64,000 bases of DNA from UBA11986 sp031402435. Lineage in GTDB: Bacteria > Bacteroidota > Ignavibacteria > UBA10030 > UBA6906. The notes below the pieces were generated by a model. That model searched no databases. It was not told where the DNA came from and saw nothing but the letters and a program-made list of their open reading frames with translations. How positions within the stretch are numbered: the first letter of the stretch is position 1; the number at the start of each line of letters is the position of its first letter. Positions 53,654 through 62,257 of this stretch are shown piece by piece. The stretch spans positions 62,001 through 126,000 of the forward strand of contig JANNSJ010000013.1 of NCBI GenBank assembly GCA_031402435.1, read 5' to 3'. Made by a program: the position numbers and the translations under genes.

Positions 53654-53775
53654 GTGTACTCCTTATGTTTTAGTTGGGCTTCTACCTTCTTCAACTTCTT
53701 CCGGAATAACGCCTTGGCGCCACACTGCCGTCAGAATCCAAAGGTATGCGTATTTGATAAATTACAAAACTGCGG

Positions 53776-54168
53776 TTACCGCTTCGAGAACTGGAATCTC
53801 TTGCGCGCTTTCTTTTGGCCGTATTTTTTTCGCTCAACCATACGCGGATCGCGTGTCAACAATCCTGCCGTGCGCAGAGAGGAACGATTGTCCTCACTCA
53901 TCTCAACTAATGCACGTGCGATCCCGAGACGAATAGCTCCGGCCTGACCCGTTGAACCACCGCCATCGACATTGACGTGCGCGTCGTACTTGCCGGCGGT
54001 TTGTGTTACTTCAAACGGTTTCGAAACATCAGTACGTTGGGTCAAGAGAGGAAAGAACTGATCAATCGGTTTTTTGTTCACGGTAATTTTCCCGGAACCC
54101 GGTGAAAGAATCACACGTGCGACCGAGGTCTTTCGTCTTCCAACTGCCGAGGTGTTATGAGCGTGCAT
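53776..54168 (-). CDS. rpsI: 30S ribosomal protein S9
   Basis: 130 residues. VGRRKTSVARVILSPGSGKI, VDGGGSTGQAGAIRLGIARA and the basic tail ERKKYGQKKARKRFQFSKR are diagnostic; the C-terminal Lys-Arg reaches the decoding site tRNA. It follows rplM by 17 bp, the conserved L13-S9 pair. Confidence 0.98.
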   Translation of the reverse strand: MHAHNTSAVGRRKTSVARVILSPGSGKITVNKKPIDQFFPLLTQRTDVSKPFEVTQTAGKYDAHVNVDGGGSTGQAGAIRLGIARALVEMSEDNRSSLRTAGLLTRDPRMVERKKYGQKKARKRFQFSKR

Positions 54169-54185
54169 TGCGGATTCCTGCTGCG

Positions 54186-54626
54186 TTAGTTCTTGATGAC
54201 ATAGGCTGCGGGTTGCTGGGCCATATGTGGATGGTCAGCACCTGGATAAACTTTGAGCTTCTTGATAATCTGACGGCCGAGACGGTTGTGCGGCAACATC
54301 CCTTTGACTGCCTCTTCAAACACCCACTCCGGCTTCTTTCGAATCAATTCCTGATATTTCTCAAACGTCCCACCGCCGGGATAACCGGTATAGTGGAAGT
54401 ACTCTTTCAATTCCGGACGCTTGCCCGTCATTTTCACTTTGGATGCATTCACCACAACAACGAAGTCGCCCATGTCTGAGTTTGGCGTAAACTCAACTTT
54501 GTGTTTGCCCCTGAGCAGTCGGGCAACGGTGCTTGCGATGCGGCCAAGGGTCTGCCCTTCGGCGTTCACAAGATGCCATTTTTCAGGCAAATCAGTTGTT
54601 CTGAAGAATCGGGTAGTCTTTTCCAC
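54186..54626 (-). CDS. rplM: 50S ribosomal protein L13
   Basis: 146 residues from a GTG start. WHLVNAEGQTLGRIASTVAR, 'GDFVVVVNASKVKMTGKR', YPGGGTFEKYQELIRKKPEW and MLPHNRLGRQIIKKLKVYPG are typical. First gene of the rplM-rpsI-rpsB-tsf unit; a good promoter lies about 50 bp upstream. L13 is an early assembly protein of the large subunit. Confidence 0.98.
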   Translation of the reverse strand: MEKTTRFFRTTDLPEKWHLVNAEGQTLGRIASTVARLLRGKHKVEFTPNSDMGDFVVVVNASKVKMTGKRPELKEYFHYTGYPGGGTFEKYQELIRKKPEWVFEEAVKGMLPHNRLGRQIIKKLKVYPGADHPHMAQQPAAYVIKN

Positions 54627-54677
54627 GAAATCCGCTCCTAATTGGTACTTTGAGAATCGTCAATCGAAAGGCTTAAA

Positions 54678-54706
54678 AAGATAAGGATTTTTGGGAAGAG
54701 AGTCAA
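54678..54706 (-). promoter_or_regulatory. Promoter of the rplM-rpsI-rpsB-tsf operon
   Basis: Minus strand: TTGACT (54701-54706) and TATCTT (54678-54683) with a 17-bp spacer, about 52 bp before the rplM GTG. Confidence 0.6.
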
Positions 54707-54898
54707 AGTGAAAGTAGGGAATTGTTCATCGCGGGTGGACACGGTTGGCACTATCTCCCAGCATTCACAACGGAAGGTGGAATTTGTGCAGCTTCTATTA
54801 TTTCGGGAAAGCTCTTAAGCCCTTGCAAGATTTTTCTTGCAGGAACAGGTGTTGGAAAAGATGATTTGATAGTGCTTTGCCATATTGGGGATCTTCAC

Positions 54899-55207
54899 TC
54901 ACCGACCTTGTGGATTTACAAGAATAGTATCGCCCCATATCCTTCCAGGGAACACCTTCCTAAGAACGACTAAACCAAAGGAAGACAAGTATTCTCGAAG
55001 CTTATAATAAGCTGGTCTAATTGCGCTTACGTACACTAACGTATCTCTTCTGTCCATACTAACGGGATCCAAACGGAAGACTACATTAATCGCGGTTGTG
55101 TGCCGCACACCATTGCTCATAGTAGTGTATTGCCCAAAAGATTGCGACGAGAAGAGAGGCATCAAAATAATGACGAGAGGGATAAGGCAGACTATCTTGC
55201 GGAACAT
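54899..55207 (-). CDS. Small secreted protein, possibly a truncated propeptide
   Basis: 102 residues from the ATG at 55207, chosen because CGGAG lies 8 nt upstream and a signal peptide follows (MFRKIVCLIPLVIILMPLFS). The mature part is 'TTMSNGVRHTTAINVVFRLD', YKLREYLSSFGLVVLRKVFP and DTILVNPQGR, then a stop. This resembles the start of propeptides of secreted subtilases, but no catalytic domain follows. After the stop, other frames on the same strand stay open for short stretches (ending '...LKSFPEIIEAAQIPPSVV'), which may be decayed continuation. It starts 16 bp after lipA. Real gene, remnant or both is unresolved. Confidence 0.5.
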   Translation of the reverse strand: MFRKIVCLIPLVIILMPLFSSQSFGQYTTMSNGVRHTTAINVVFRLDPVSMDRRDTLVYVSAIRPAYYKLREYLSSFGLVVLRKVFPGRIWGDTILVNPQGR

Positions 55208-55223
55208 GTTTGGTCTCCGAAAA

Positions 55224-56105
55224 TCATACGGCCTGCTGTTCAGCATGATATGAACTTCTTACCAACGGCCCGGACTCCACATGTTTGAACCCCATATCCA
55301 TTCCCCTGGATTTGAGCATTCGGAACTCATCGGGATGGACGAAACGGGCAACAGGCAGATGATCCTTGGTCGGTTGGAGGTACTGACCAAGAGTGAGGAT
55401 ATCGCAACCGTGTTCAAAGAGGTCTTGCATGACGGCGAGAACTTCTTCGATGGTTTCACCTAGTCCCAGCATGAGACCGCTCTTTGTCACCATGCCTTCC
55501 TGCTTCGACCGTTGGATGAGTTCGAGTGACCGAGTGTACTTTCCTTGTGGACGCACTGTCGCATAAAGGCTTGGCACCGTCTCCGTGTTATGATTAAGGA
55601 TGTCAGGCTTTGCAGCAATGATGAGATCAAGAGCCCACCACACACCACGAAAGTCAGGAATCAAGACTTCTACTCTCACGTCGGGGTTTACGATCCTTGC
55701 CTGACGAATCGTTTCGGCGAAAACCGCAGCACCGCCATCAGGCAACTCATCTCGGTTCACCGAGGTAATCACTGCATGCTTTACACCCATGATACGAATT
55801 GCATCCGCAACGCGATACGGTTCTTCGAGATCGAGTCCGATTGGTTTGCCGGTCTTCACCGCGCAGAAGCCGCACGAACGCGTACAGATGTCGCCGAGTA
55901 TCATGAAGGTTGCCGTACCGGCATTCCAACATTCGCTCATGTTCGGACAACGAGCTTCCTCGCAAACCGTATGAAGCTTGTGCTCATCAATGAGGATTTT
56001 GAGATGAGCGAAATTGTCACCGCTCGGCACGCGCACCTTTAACCAGTCCGGCCTGGGCGATCGTGGCATCGCTTCTTCTGTTATTTCCTGGATGACAAAA
56101 TCCAT
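55224..56105 (-). CDS. lipA: Lipoyl synthase
   Basis: 293 residues. A radical SAM enzyme that inserts two sulfurs into protein-bound octanoyl groups. Both clusters are present: auxiliary cluster C48, C53 and C59 (CEEARCPNMSEC) and radical SAM C74, C78 and C81 (CTRSCGFC). 'DGGAAVFAETIRQ', 'NHNTETVPSLY' and 'MLGLGETIEEV' are conserved LipA features. It begins 1 bp after the E2 stop, so the enzyme that matures the lipoyl domain is co-produced with it. Confidence 0.98.
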   Translation of the reverse strand: MDFVIQEITEEAMPRSPRPDWLKVRVPSGDNFAHLKILIDEHKLHTVCEEARCPNMSECWNAGTATFMILGDICTRSCGFCAVKTGKPIGLDLEEPYRVADAIRIMGVKHAVITSVNRDELPDGGAAVFAETIRQARIVNPDVRVEVLIPDFRGVWWALDLIIAAKPDILNHNTETVPSLYATVRPQGKYTRSLELIQRSKQEGMVTKSGLMLGLGETIEEVLAVMQDLFEHGCDILTLGQYLQPTKDHLPVARFVHPDEFRMLKSRGMDMGFKHVESGPLVRSSYHAEQQAV

Positions 56106-56106
56106 G

Positions 56107-57420
56107 TTAGAATTTCAGGTTCATATCAAAGTTCTGGAGATACTGTACAATCTCCTCAAGGAACATTCCACCAAGCGCACCGTCAACGATACGATGGTCA
56201 AACGACAATGTGAAGTACGCGATCGACCGGATTGCAATTGCATCATCGATCACCGCTACACGTTTCTTGATGGCGCCAGTGCCGAGAATTGCGACCTGCG
56301 GCTGGTTGATAATCGGTGTTCCAATCAACGTGCCGAAGACACCGTAATTGGAGATGGTAAATGTGCCACCTTGAATATCGTCCGGCGTCAGCTTCTTGGT
56401 TCTGGTTCGTGTTGCGAGATCATTCACCGCGCGGGCCAGACCAAGGAAGTTCTTCTCTTCTGCATTCTTGATCACGGGAACGATCAACCCGTTCTCTGCT
56501 GCAACCGCGATCCCGATATTGGTGAAGTTCTTCTTGATGATCTTATCGCCCTCAATCGATGTGTTGATGAGGGGATACTTCTTGATCGCCTTTGCAACAG
56601 CATCAACGATGTAGGGAGTAAAGGTGAGCTTGAAGCCTTCCTTCTTTTCAAACTCCACTGCGTGAGCAGACCGGTGCTTCGCCACATTGGTCATGTCGAC
56701 TTCATGAATAGCTGCGACATGAGGAGAAGTCTGTACGCTCTTCACCATATGCTCGGCCATCTTCTGCAGAACATTGCTCATCTGCAGGATCTCGAAGTTC
56801 GGCGCGGGGTATTTGGCGCGTAGTTCAGGCACATCAACCGGCTTGGCAACAATGCCGACAGGTGCGGCTTTGAGTGCGGGTGTTGCGGCGGGAGCTGCTA
56901 CTGCGCCACTCTTCTTTGCAACAACATAAGCAAGTATGTCCTTCTTCGAGACCCGACCGCCATCGCCTGTTCCAGGAATCAGTTCAAGCTCAGTCATGGC
57001 AACGCCTTCTTCACGGGCGATGTTCAATACGAGCGGTGAGTAGAAGCGTCCGCTTGCGGGGGCTGCCAGAGGTTTTACTGCAGTGACGACTGGCGGCACT
57101 ACGGTAGCGGCAACAGGTTTTGGTGCTTCAGCAAGCGGGTTTGCAGTTGGCTTCGCTGGTTCTGCTGTGACTACGCCACCCTCTGTTTCGAGATAGGCGA
57201 TGATTGTTCGAACAGCGACAGTCTTCTGTTCTGGAATGACAATCTCAGCAAGGACTCCCGCCGCAGGTGACGGAATCTCGGAATCGACCTTGTCTGTGCT
57301 TATCTCCAGCAAGGTCTCATCCTTCTTGACTTTATCTCCAACCTTTTTATGCCACTTGACGATCGTTCCTTCTGCAATACTCTCCCCCATCTGCGGCATC
57401 ACCACTTCAATCCTTGCCAT
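56107..57420 (-). CDS. Dihydrolipoamide acyltransferase (E2) of a 2-oxoacid dehydrogenase complex
   Basis: 437 residues. The single N-terminal lipoyl domain carries K44 in EISTDKVDSEIPSP. An Ala/Pro-rich linker leads to the E3-binding domain (YSPLVLNIAREEGV, GRVSKKDILAYV) at about 126-170. The catalytic domain has the acyltransferase His H409 in SFDHRIVDGALGG. It passes the acyl group from E1 to CoA. One lipoyl domain and the sequence are compatible with pyruvate or branched-chain specificity. It is 29 bp downstream of the E1beta gene and touches lipA. Confidence 0.93.
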   Translation of the reverse strand: MARIEVVMPQMGESIAEGTIVKWHKKVGDKVKKDETLLEISTDKVDSEIPSPAAGVLAEIVIPEQKTVAVRTIIAYLETEGGVVTAEPAKPTANPLAEAPKPVAATVVPPVVTAVKPLAAPASGRFYSPLVLNIAREEGVAMTELELIPGTGDGGRVSKKDILAYVVAKKSGAVAAPAATPALKAAPVGIVAKPVDVPELRAKYPAPNFEILQMSNVLQKMAEHMVKSVQTSPHVAAIHEVDMTNVAKHRSAHAVEFEKKEGFKLTFTPYIVDAVAKAIKKYPLINTSIEGDKIIKKNFTNIGIAVAAENGLIVPVIKNAEEKNFLGLARAVNDLATRTRTKKLTPDDIQGGTFTISNYGVFGTLIGTPIINQPQVAILGTGAIKKRVAVIDDAIAIRSIAYFTLSFDHRIVDGALGGMFLEEIVQYLQNFDMNLKF

Positions 57421-57449
57421 GATTATTCCTTCTTGTAAAGTTGATCTTC

Positions 57450-58427
57450 TTAGAAACTGCTGAGCTCACGAAGAGCTTTCACAATCTTGTTTGTGTCCGG
57501 CAGAAAATATTCCTCCAACGGAGGAGCAAACGGTACCGGTGTATCAAGCGAGGCAACTCGCCTGATCGGCGCATCAAGAAACTTAAATGCATTCTCGGAG
57601 ATCAAGGCTGCGATCTCTGCACCAATGCCGCCTGTCAGTGTATCCTCATGCACGATAAGAACCTTGCCTGTAGACTTCGCCGAATTGATAATAAGTTCTT
57701 TATCAAGCGGCAAGAGTGTACGCAAATCAACCACCATCGTCTCGACGCCATCTTCCTTTGAGAGAATCTCCGCTGCTTCAAGCGAGTGATGCACTGTCGA
57801 TCCGTACGTGAAGATGACGATGTCACTCCCTTCCCGCTTCACGTCTCCCTTTCCGATTTCAATAGAGTAGTCTTCGTCTGGGACTTCTCCCTTGATGCGA
57901 CGGTAAAGGTACTTGTATTCAAAGTACAGGACAGGGTTATTGTCTCGCACCGCCGCCTTCATCAATCCTTTTGCATCATACGGGGTTGACGGCGCGACGA
58001 TCTTGAGTCCGGGAACGTGAAAGAACCATCCCTCGGGATTTGTGGAATGATATGGTCCGCCGTGAATGTATCCCCCACTCGGTAATCGAACAACCATCGG
58101 GACCGGAAGATTCCAGCGATAGTGCGTTTTCGCGGCATTGGTAACGATCTGATTGAACCCACAGGTTACAAAGTCGGCAAACTGCATCTCGGCAATTGGC
58201 CGCATGCCGACAACAGCCGCGCCAGTCGCTGCTCCGATGATTGCAGCCTCAGACAAGGTTGCATCAATGACACGTTCCTCGCCGAAGTGTTGCTGGAATC
58301 CTTTCGTTGCCTTGAACGCGCCACCATACGCGCCGATATCCTCGCCGATGAGAAACACCGAACGGTCGCGCTCCATCTCTTCCCACATTCCCTTTGACAG
58401 AGCTTCGATATACGTCATTGTTGCCAT
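57450..58427 (-). CDS. 2-oxoacid dehydrogenase E1 beta subunit
   Basis: 325 residues. Transketolase-like pyrimidine-binding domain: MTYIEALSKGMWEEMERDRS, 'GAATGAAVVGMRPIAEMQFADFV', 'MVVRLPSGGYIHGGPYHS' and APSTPYDAKGLMKAAVRDNN. The C-terminal domain has 'VIFTYGSTVHHSLEAAE' and VHEDTLTGGIGAEIAALI. It pairs with the E1alpha gene, whose stop overlaps its start as TAATG. It binds the thiamine diphosphate aminopyrimidine. The separate alpha/beta pair coexists with a fused E1 just upstream. Confidence 0.95.
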   Translation of the reverse strand: MATMTYIEALSKGMWEEMERDRSVFLIGEDIGAYGGAFKATKGFQQHFGEERVIDATLSEAAIIGAATGAAVVGMRPIAEMQFADFVTCGFNQIVTNAAKTHYRWNLPVPMVVRLPSGGYIHGGPYHSTNPEGWFFHVPGLKIVAPSTPYDAKGLMKAAVRDNNPVLYFEYKYLYRRIKGEVPDEDYSIEIGKGDVKREGSDIVIFTYGSTVHHSLEAAEILSKEDGVETMVVDLRTLLPLDKELIINSAKSTGKVLIVHEDTLTGGIGAEIAALISENAFKFLDAPIRRVASLDTPVPFAPPLEEYFLPDTNKIVKALRELSSF

Positions 58428-59437
58428 TACGGAGCGTAGACTCCTTCCGCTGCATCTTCTCCTGCCGGATACGGATTATCGAGTGCGAATTGCATCGCCT
58501 CTTCAATCTCCGCGGCCATCTTCTCTTCCATTTCCTTTTTGTTTGACTCGTTCAACACACGGTCATTGGTGAGAATACGCTCGAACTTCTCTACGGGATC
58601 CTTCTTCTTCCACTCCTCGACCATTCCTTTGGGAACATACGAGGCATCATCAGAGGCTGAATGTCCATGCATGCGCATGGTGATAGTCTCGATGAGCGTT
58701 GGCCCCGCACCACGGCGTGCCCGATCAACAGCTTCTTTGCAGACTTCATAGACCTTGATGATGTTCGTTCCATCAACAGTGAATCCGGGAATACCATAGC
58801 CCAACGCTCTGTCCGAAAGCTTCTGCGCTGCGAATTGCTTTGTGTTTGGCGTTGAGTATGCGAACTGGTTATTCTCAATAATCAGGATGAATGGCAGTTT
58901 CATCACCGCAGCCATGTTCAAGCCTTCGTGGAAATCGCCGACGTTACATCCACCGTCGCCTATGTAGTTCATCACGACGGCATTTTCTTTCCTCATCCTC
59001 GCTGCAAGGGCTACGCCAACAGCCATTGGAATCATCGCAGCAAGATGGCTGACGTTGCCATAGATTTTGAGGGAAGGATCAGCGTAGTGACCTGTTCCGT
59101 CGCGGCCGCGTGTGAGGCTATCGCGTCGCGCCAACTGCTGAAGAAAGATATTCTTCAGCGTCTGCCCCTTTACCAAATGCGCTCCGAGATCACGGTGCAT
59201 CGGGAAGAGATAGTCATGGTTCTCAAGTGCGTAGGCACTTCCTACTGCTGTCGCTTCGTTTCCATAACCAGTGTATGCGCCACCAACGATTTTCCCTTGC
59301 TTATAAAGCCGGAGAATGGCGTTGTCACACTCCCTTGTCAGTCGGAGATAGTAATACAACTCCAACCTCTCGGTGTTCGAGAGCGTTACGGATGAATGAA
59401 TGTTAGAGACTTTCTCTTGCGCAGCTTGCATAGTCAT
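58427..59437 (-). CDS. 2-oxoacid dehydrogenase E1 alpha subunit
   Basis: 336 residues. The thiamine diphosphate motif runs from GDGGCNVGDFHEGLNMAAV to IENNQFAYSTP. HGHSASDDASYVPKG is closer to the branched-chain type (GHSxSDDxxxY) than to classic PdhA, so pyruvate specificity should not be assumed. YTGYGNEATAVGSAYAL and 'RGRDGTGHYAD' are conserved. Starts by overlapping the fused-E1 stop (TAATG) and ends by overlapping the E1beta start, so three E1 chains are made from one message. Confidence 0.95.
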   Translation of the reverse strand: MTMQAAQEKVSNIHSSVTLSNTERLELYYYLRLTRECDNAILRLYKQGKIVGGAYTGYGNEATAVGSAYALENHDYLFPMHRDLGAHLVKGQTLKNIFLQQLARRDSLTRGRDGTGHYADPSLKIYGNVSHLAAMIPMAVGVALAARMRKENAVVMNYIGDGGCNVGDFHEGLNMAAVMKLPFILIIENNQFAYSTPNTKQFAAQKLSDRALGYGIPGFTVDGTNIIKVYEVCKEAVDRARRGAGPTLIETITMRMHGHSASDDASYVPKGMVEEWKKKDPVEKFERILTNDRVLNESNKKEMEEKMAAEIEEAMQFALDNPYPAGEDAAEGVYAP

Positions 59438-61524
59438 TAGTAGGTGACGAGTTTTTCCAAAGCAGTGACAACATCTTTCTCCTGTGGCAGCATTGCGTTT
59501 TCCAGTTCAGGGCCGTACGGCACGGGCGTATCCTTTGCGGCAACCCGTTGAATTGGTGCATCGAGTCGCTCGAATACTTCGCTGGCTATGATCGCTGCAA
59601 TCTCACCGCCGAAACCGCTCGTGAGGGTGTCTTCATGAACAATCAACGCCTTGCCCGTCTTACGTACCGACGTGAAGATTGTGTCCTTGTCCAGTGGATT
59701 CAATGTACGAAGATCAATCACTTCGATGCTCACACCGTGCTTCTCTTCTATTTTGGCGCTTGCATCAAGACAGCGTTGAACAAGCATGCCCCATGTAATG
59801 ATTGTCGCATCGCTTCCTGCCTTTTTGATTTTCGCAAGACCGAATGGCAAGAGATAATTTGCATCAGGCTCAGGCGCCGACGCGAAACTCTGACGGTAGA
59901 GTCCCTTATGTTCGAGGAACAACACCGGGTCTTCTTCACGACACGCTGTCTTCAGCAATCCCTTTGCATCGGCAGCGTTGGATGGATATACAACCCGCAC
60001 TCCCGGAATATGTGTGAAGAACCCATCAATGGACTGACTATGATATAACCCACCGTGAATGTATCCGCCAACAGCAACGCGGATCACCATCGGGCATGCC
60101 CATTCATTGTATGATCGGAAACGAAGCATTGCGACTTCGTCGCGGATTTGCATGAACGCCGGCCAAATGTAATCTCCGAACTGGATTTCAACATTCGGTT
60201 TGTAGTCACCACGCACTGCAAGACCAAAGGCAGTGCCGAGTATACTCGCTTCAGCAAGAGGAGAGTTAAAGACTCTTTCACCGAACTTCGCCGTCAGTCC
60301 TTTTGTCGCTGTGAAGACGCCTCCTTTGTTTCCGGCAACATCCTCACCATAAATCAGCATCTTGGGATTAAACTCCATCTCCTCGGCAAGTGCGTGGTTG
60401 ATTGCGTCAACCAATACGATGTTCGGACCTTTGTGTACCGGTTCTACAAAACCAGACTTCGACACAACAATACGTGGGGAGTAGACATATTTTTCAAGTT
60501 CAGTGACATCGGGAAGCGGCTCTGCCTCGGCGGCATCGGCTGCGTCGTTGATGTGTTGTGATATCTCTTCCTTGATCTTATTGATGTCGGCAGATTTGAG
60601 AAGCCCTTGTGACGTGAGAAACGTCTCGAACCGTGGGATTGGATCCTTCTTGATGTCGTCTTCAATTTCTTTCATTTCGCGGTACTTGCGATGATCATCC
60701 GACGACGAGTGAGGCAGGAGCCGGACCGTATCAGCTTCGATGACGCTCGGGCCTTCACCGCGACGGGCCTTCGCGACTGCGTCAGCGGCAACATCATACA
60801 TCGCTTTGAAATCGCAGCCATCAACGCGATACCGGTTCAATCCCTCGTATCCTTGAACCATCCCGTACACAGATTCGCCGGCAACCTGGTCCTGCACCGG
60901 AACCGAAATCGCATACTTGTTATTCTGAATCAGAAAGATGACGGGATACTTGCCACGCGCAGCCCAATTGACTGCTTCGTGAAATTCACCTTCACTCGTG
61001 GCACCTTCACCTGATGAGACATACACCACTTCATCCTTGCCATCCTTCACTGCACCCATCGCTGTTCCCACGGCTTCGAGATACTGTGTGCCGGTTGGAC
61101 TCGATTGTGACACGATTCTCCACTTCTTGTGTCCGTAGTGGAACGGCATGGCATAACCGTTGCTGCTCGGTCCGCCTTTGCGATGGAGCGCCTCAAGCAT
61201 GATGTCTTTGATCGTGTAACCGAACTGCAGCGAAAAGGCAAGGTCACGATAATACGGATAGGCCCAATCGTAGCCGGGTTTCATTGCGAGAGCCATTGCC
61301 GTCTGCGCAACTTCGTGGCCGGATCCGCCAATGTGGAAGAAACATTTCCCCTGCTTGAGCAAGACAAGGATCTTCTGATCAATCAGTCTGGCCGTAACGC
61401 AGTTCTTGTACGCGTTGAGGATCTGATCCTTTGAAAGTTTCGCTGTGGCATCACTGGCAGGAGAAGAACCACCATTTGAACCTTTCGCGGAAGTCATTGG
61501 TTTCTGAGGTTTCGGTATCGCCAA
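59437..61524 (-). CDS. Fused E1 alpha-beta of a 2-oxoacid (branched-chain type) dehydrogenase
   Basis: 695 residues. The alpha half (to about 340) has GEGATSEGEFHEAVNWAARG, IQNNKYAISVPV and RLLPHSSSDDHRKYREM, the latter typical of 2-oxoisovalerate dehydrogenases. The beta half begins LVDAINHALAEEMEFNPKML and has GVFTATKGLTAKFG, 'LAVRGDYKPNVEIQFGDY', 'VIRVAVGGYIHGGLYHS' and VHEDTLTSGFGGEIAAI. Both halves seem intact, so it should be a complete E1. Located 47 bp downstream of lipB, first of the E1 genes. The likely substrate is a branched-chain 2-oxoacid; pyruvate is the alternative. Confidence 0.93.
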   Translation of the reverse strand: MAIPKPQKPMTSAKGSNGGSSPASDATAKLSKDQILNAYKNCVTARLIDQKILVLLKQGKCFFHIGGSGHEVAQTAMALAMKPGYDWAYPYYRDLAFSLQFGYTIKDIMLEALHRKGGPSSNGYAMPFHYGHKKWRIVSQSSPTGTQYLEAVGTAMGAVKDGKDEVVYVSSGEGATSEGEFHEAVNWAARGKYPVIFLIQNNKYAISVPVQDQVAGESVYGMVQGYEGLNRYRVDGCDFKAMYDVAADAVAKARRGEGPSVIEADTVRLLPHSSSDDHRKYREMKEIEDDIKKDPIPRFETFLTSQGLLKSADINKIKEEISQHINDAADAAEAEPLPDVTELEKYVYSPRIVVSKSGFVEPVHKGPNIVLVDAINHALAEEMEFNPKMLIYGEDVAGNKGGVFTATKGLTAKFGERVFNSPLAEASILGTAFGLAVRGDYKPNVEIQFGDYIWPAFMQIRDEVAMLRFRSYNEWACPMVIRVAVGGYIHGGLYHSQSIDGFFTHIPGVRVVYPSNAADAKGLLKTACREEDPVLFLEHKGLYRQSFASAPEPDANYLLPFGLAKIKKAGSDATIITWGMLVQRCLDASAKIEEKHGVSIEVIDLRTLNPLDKDTIFTSVRKTGKALIVHEDTLTSGFGGEIAAIIASEVFERLDAPIQRVAAKDTPVPYGPELENAMLPQEKDVVTALEKLVTY

Positions 61525-61571
61525 TATTGAATCCTTATTTCAATGTGATAAAATGTTGAGGAAAAAAACCA

Positions 61572-62252
61572 CTACATTGTTTCGGCTTCGCTGGCTTCGA
61601 AAGATGGACACATCTCAGCGCCAAACACTTCTCCAAATTCCTTTACAACTCTTGCAGCAACTTCACTCAACTCAACTTCACGTCCAAGAATTTGCTTCAA
61701 TGAAGTCACACCCTTCTCGAAAATCCCGCACGGGATAATGCGGCCAAAGAATGAGAGATCAGTATTGATGTTGAAAGCGAATCCATGCATGGTAATCCAC
61801 CTGCCCGTCTTTACACCAATCGCGCAGATCTTGTCATTGCCAACCCAAACGCCGGTGTAGTCCGAATCTCTCGAAGCCTTCACCTCATAACCGGCGAGTG
61901 TCCTGATGATGACTTCTTCAATGTCTCTCAAGTAGCGATGAAGATCGAGGTAGTAATTGTTGAGGTCAAGAATCGGATAGCCGACCAATTGTCCGTGACC
62001 GTGATACGTAACGTCGCCACCTCGATCATTGTGGTAAACAGCGACGCCCTTCGACCTTAATTCCTCCTCGTTGGCAAGCAGATGGTTATCATCACCACCC
62101 TTGCCGATCGTGTATACGTGATCGTGCTCGGTCAGCAACAACAGATCGCCAACTTCCCCCGCAGCCCGCTGTTCAAACAGCTTTCGCTGCAAGTCCCAGC
62201 ATTCCTTGTAATCAGTACGGCCAAGATTGATGACGTCGATTGCTTTCAACAC
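61572..62252 (-). CDS. lipB: Octanoyl-[ACP]:protein transferase LipB
   Basis: 226 residues. It moves octanoate from acyl carrier protein to lipoyl domains, the first step of lipoate assembly. Conserved blocks: LLLTEHDHVYTIGKGG, GGDVTYHGHGQLVGYPILDL, 'RDSDYTGVWVGNDKICAIGVK' and MHGFAFNINTDLSFFGRIIPCG, whose Cys is the acyl-thioester nucleophile and lysine in ICAIGVK the partner. It starts 5 bp after lpdA. The C-terminal tail is short and variable. Confidence 0.96.
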   Translation of the reverse strand: MLKAIDVINLGRTDYKECWDLQRKLFEQRAAGEVGDLLLLTEHDHVYTIGKGGDDNHLLANEEELRSKGVAVYHNDRGGDVTYHGHGQLVGYPILDLNNYYLDLHRYLRDIEEVIIRTLAGYEVKASRDSDYTGVWVGNDKICAIGVKTGRWITMHGFAFNINTDLSFFGRIIPCGIFEKGVTSLKQILGREVELSEVAARVVKEFGEVFGAEMCPSFEASEAETM

Positions 62253-62257
62253 GAGTC

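Noticed and set aside
53739..53768. Bacteroidetes-type promoter (TTTG ... TACCTTTG on the minus strand) before rpsB
   Set aside because: Spacing is 18 bp, slightly short for that type, and the other promoters in the window are sigma-70-like. rpsB can be read from the rplM promoter, so this was left out.
54722..54973. Plus-strand frame of 83 codons between rplM and the small secreted protein
   Set aside because: No ribosome site, no family resemblance, and it overlaps the 3' end of the small secreted protein and possible remnants on the other strand.
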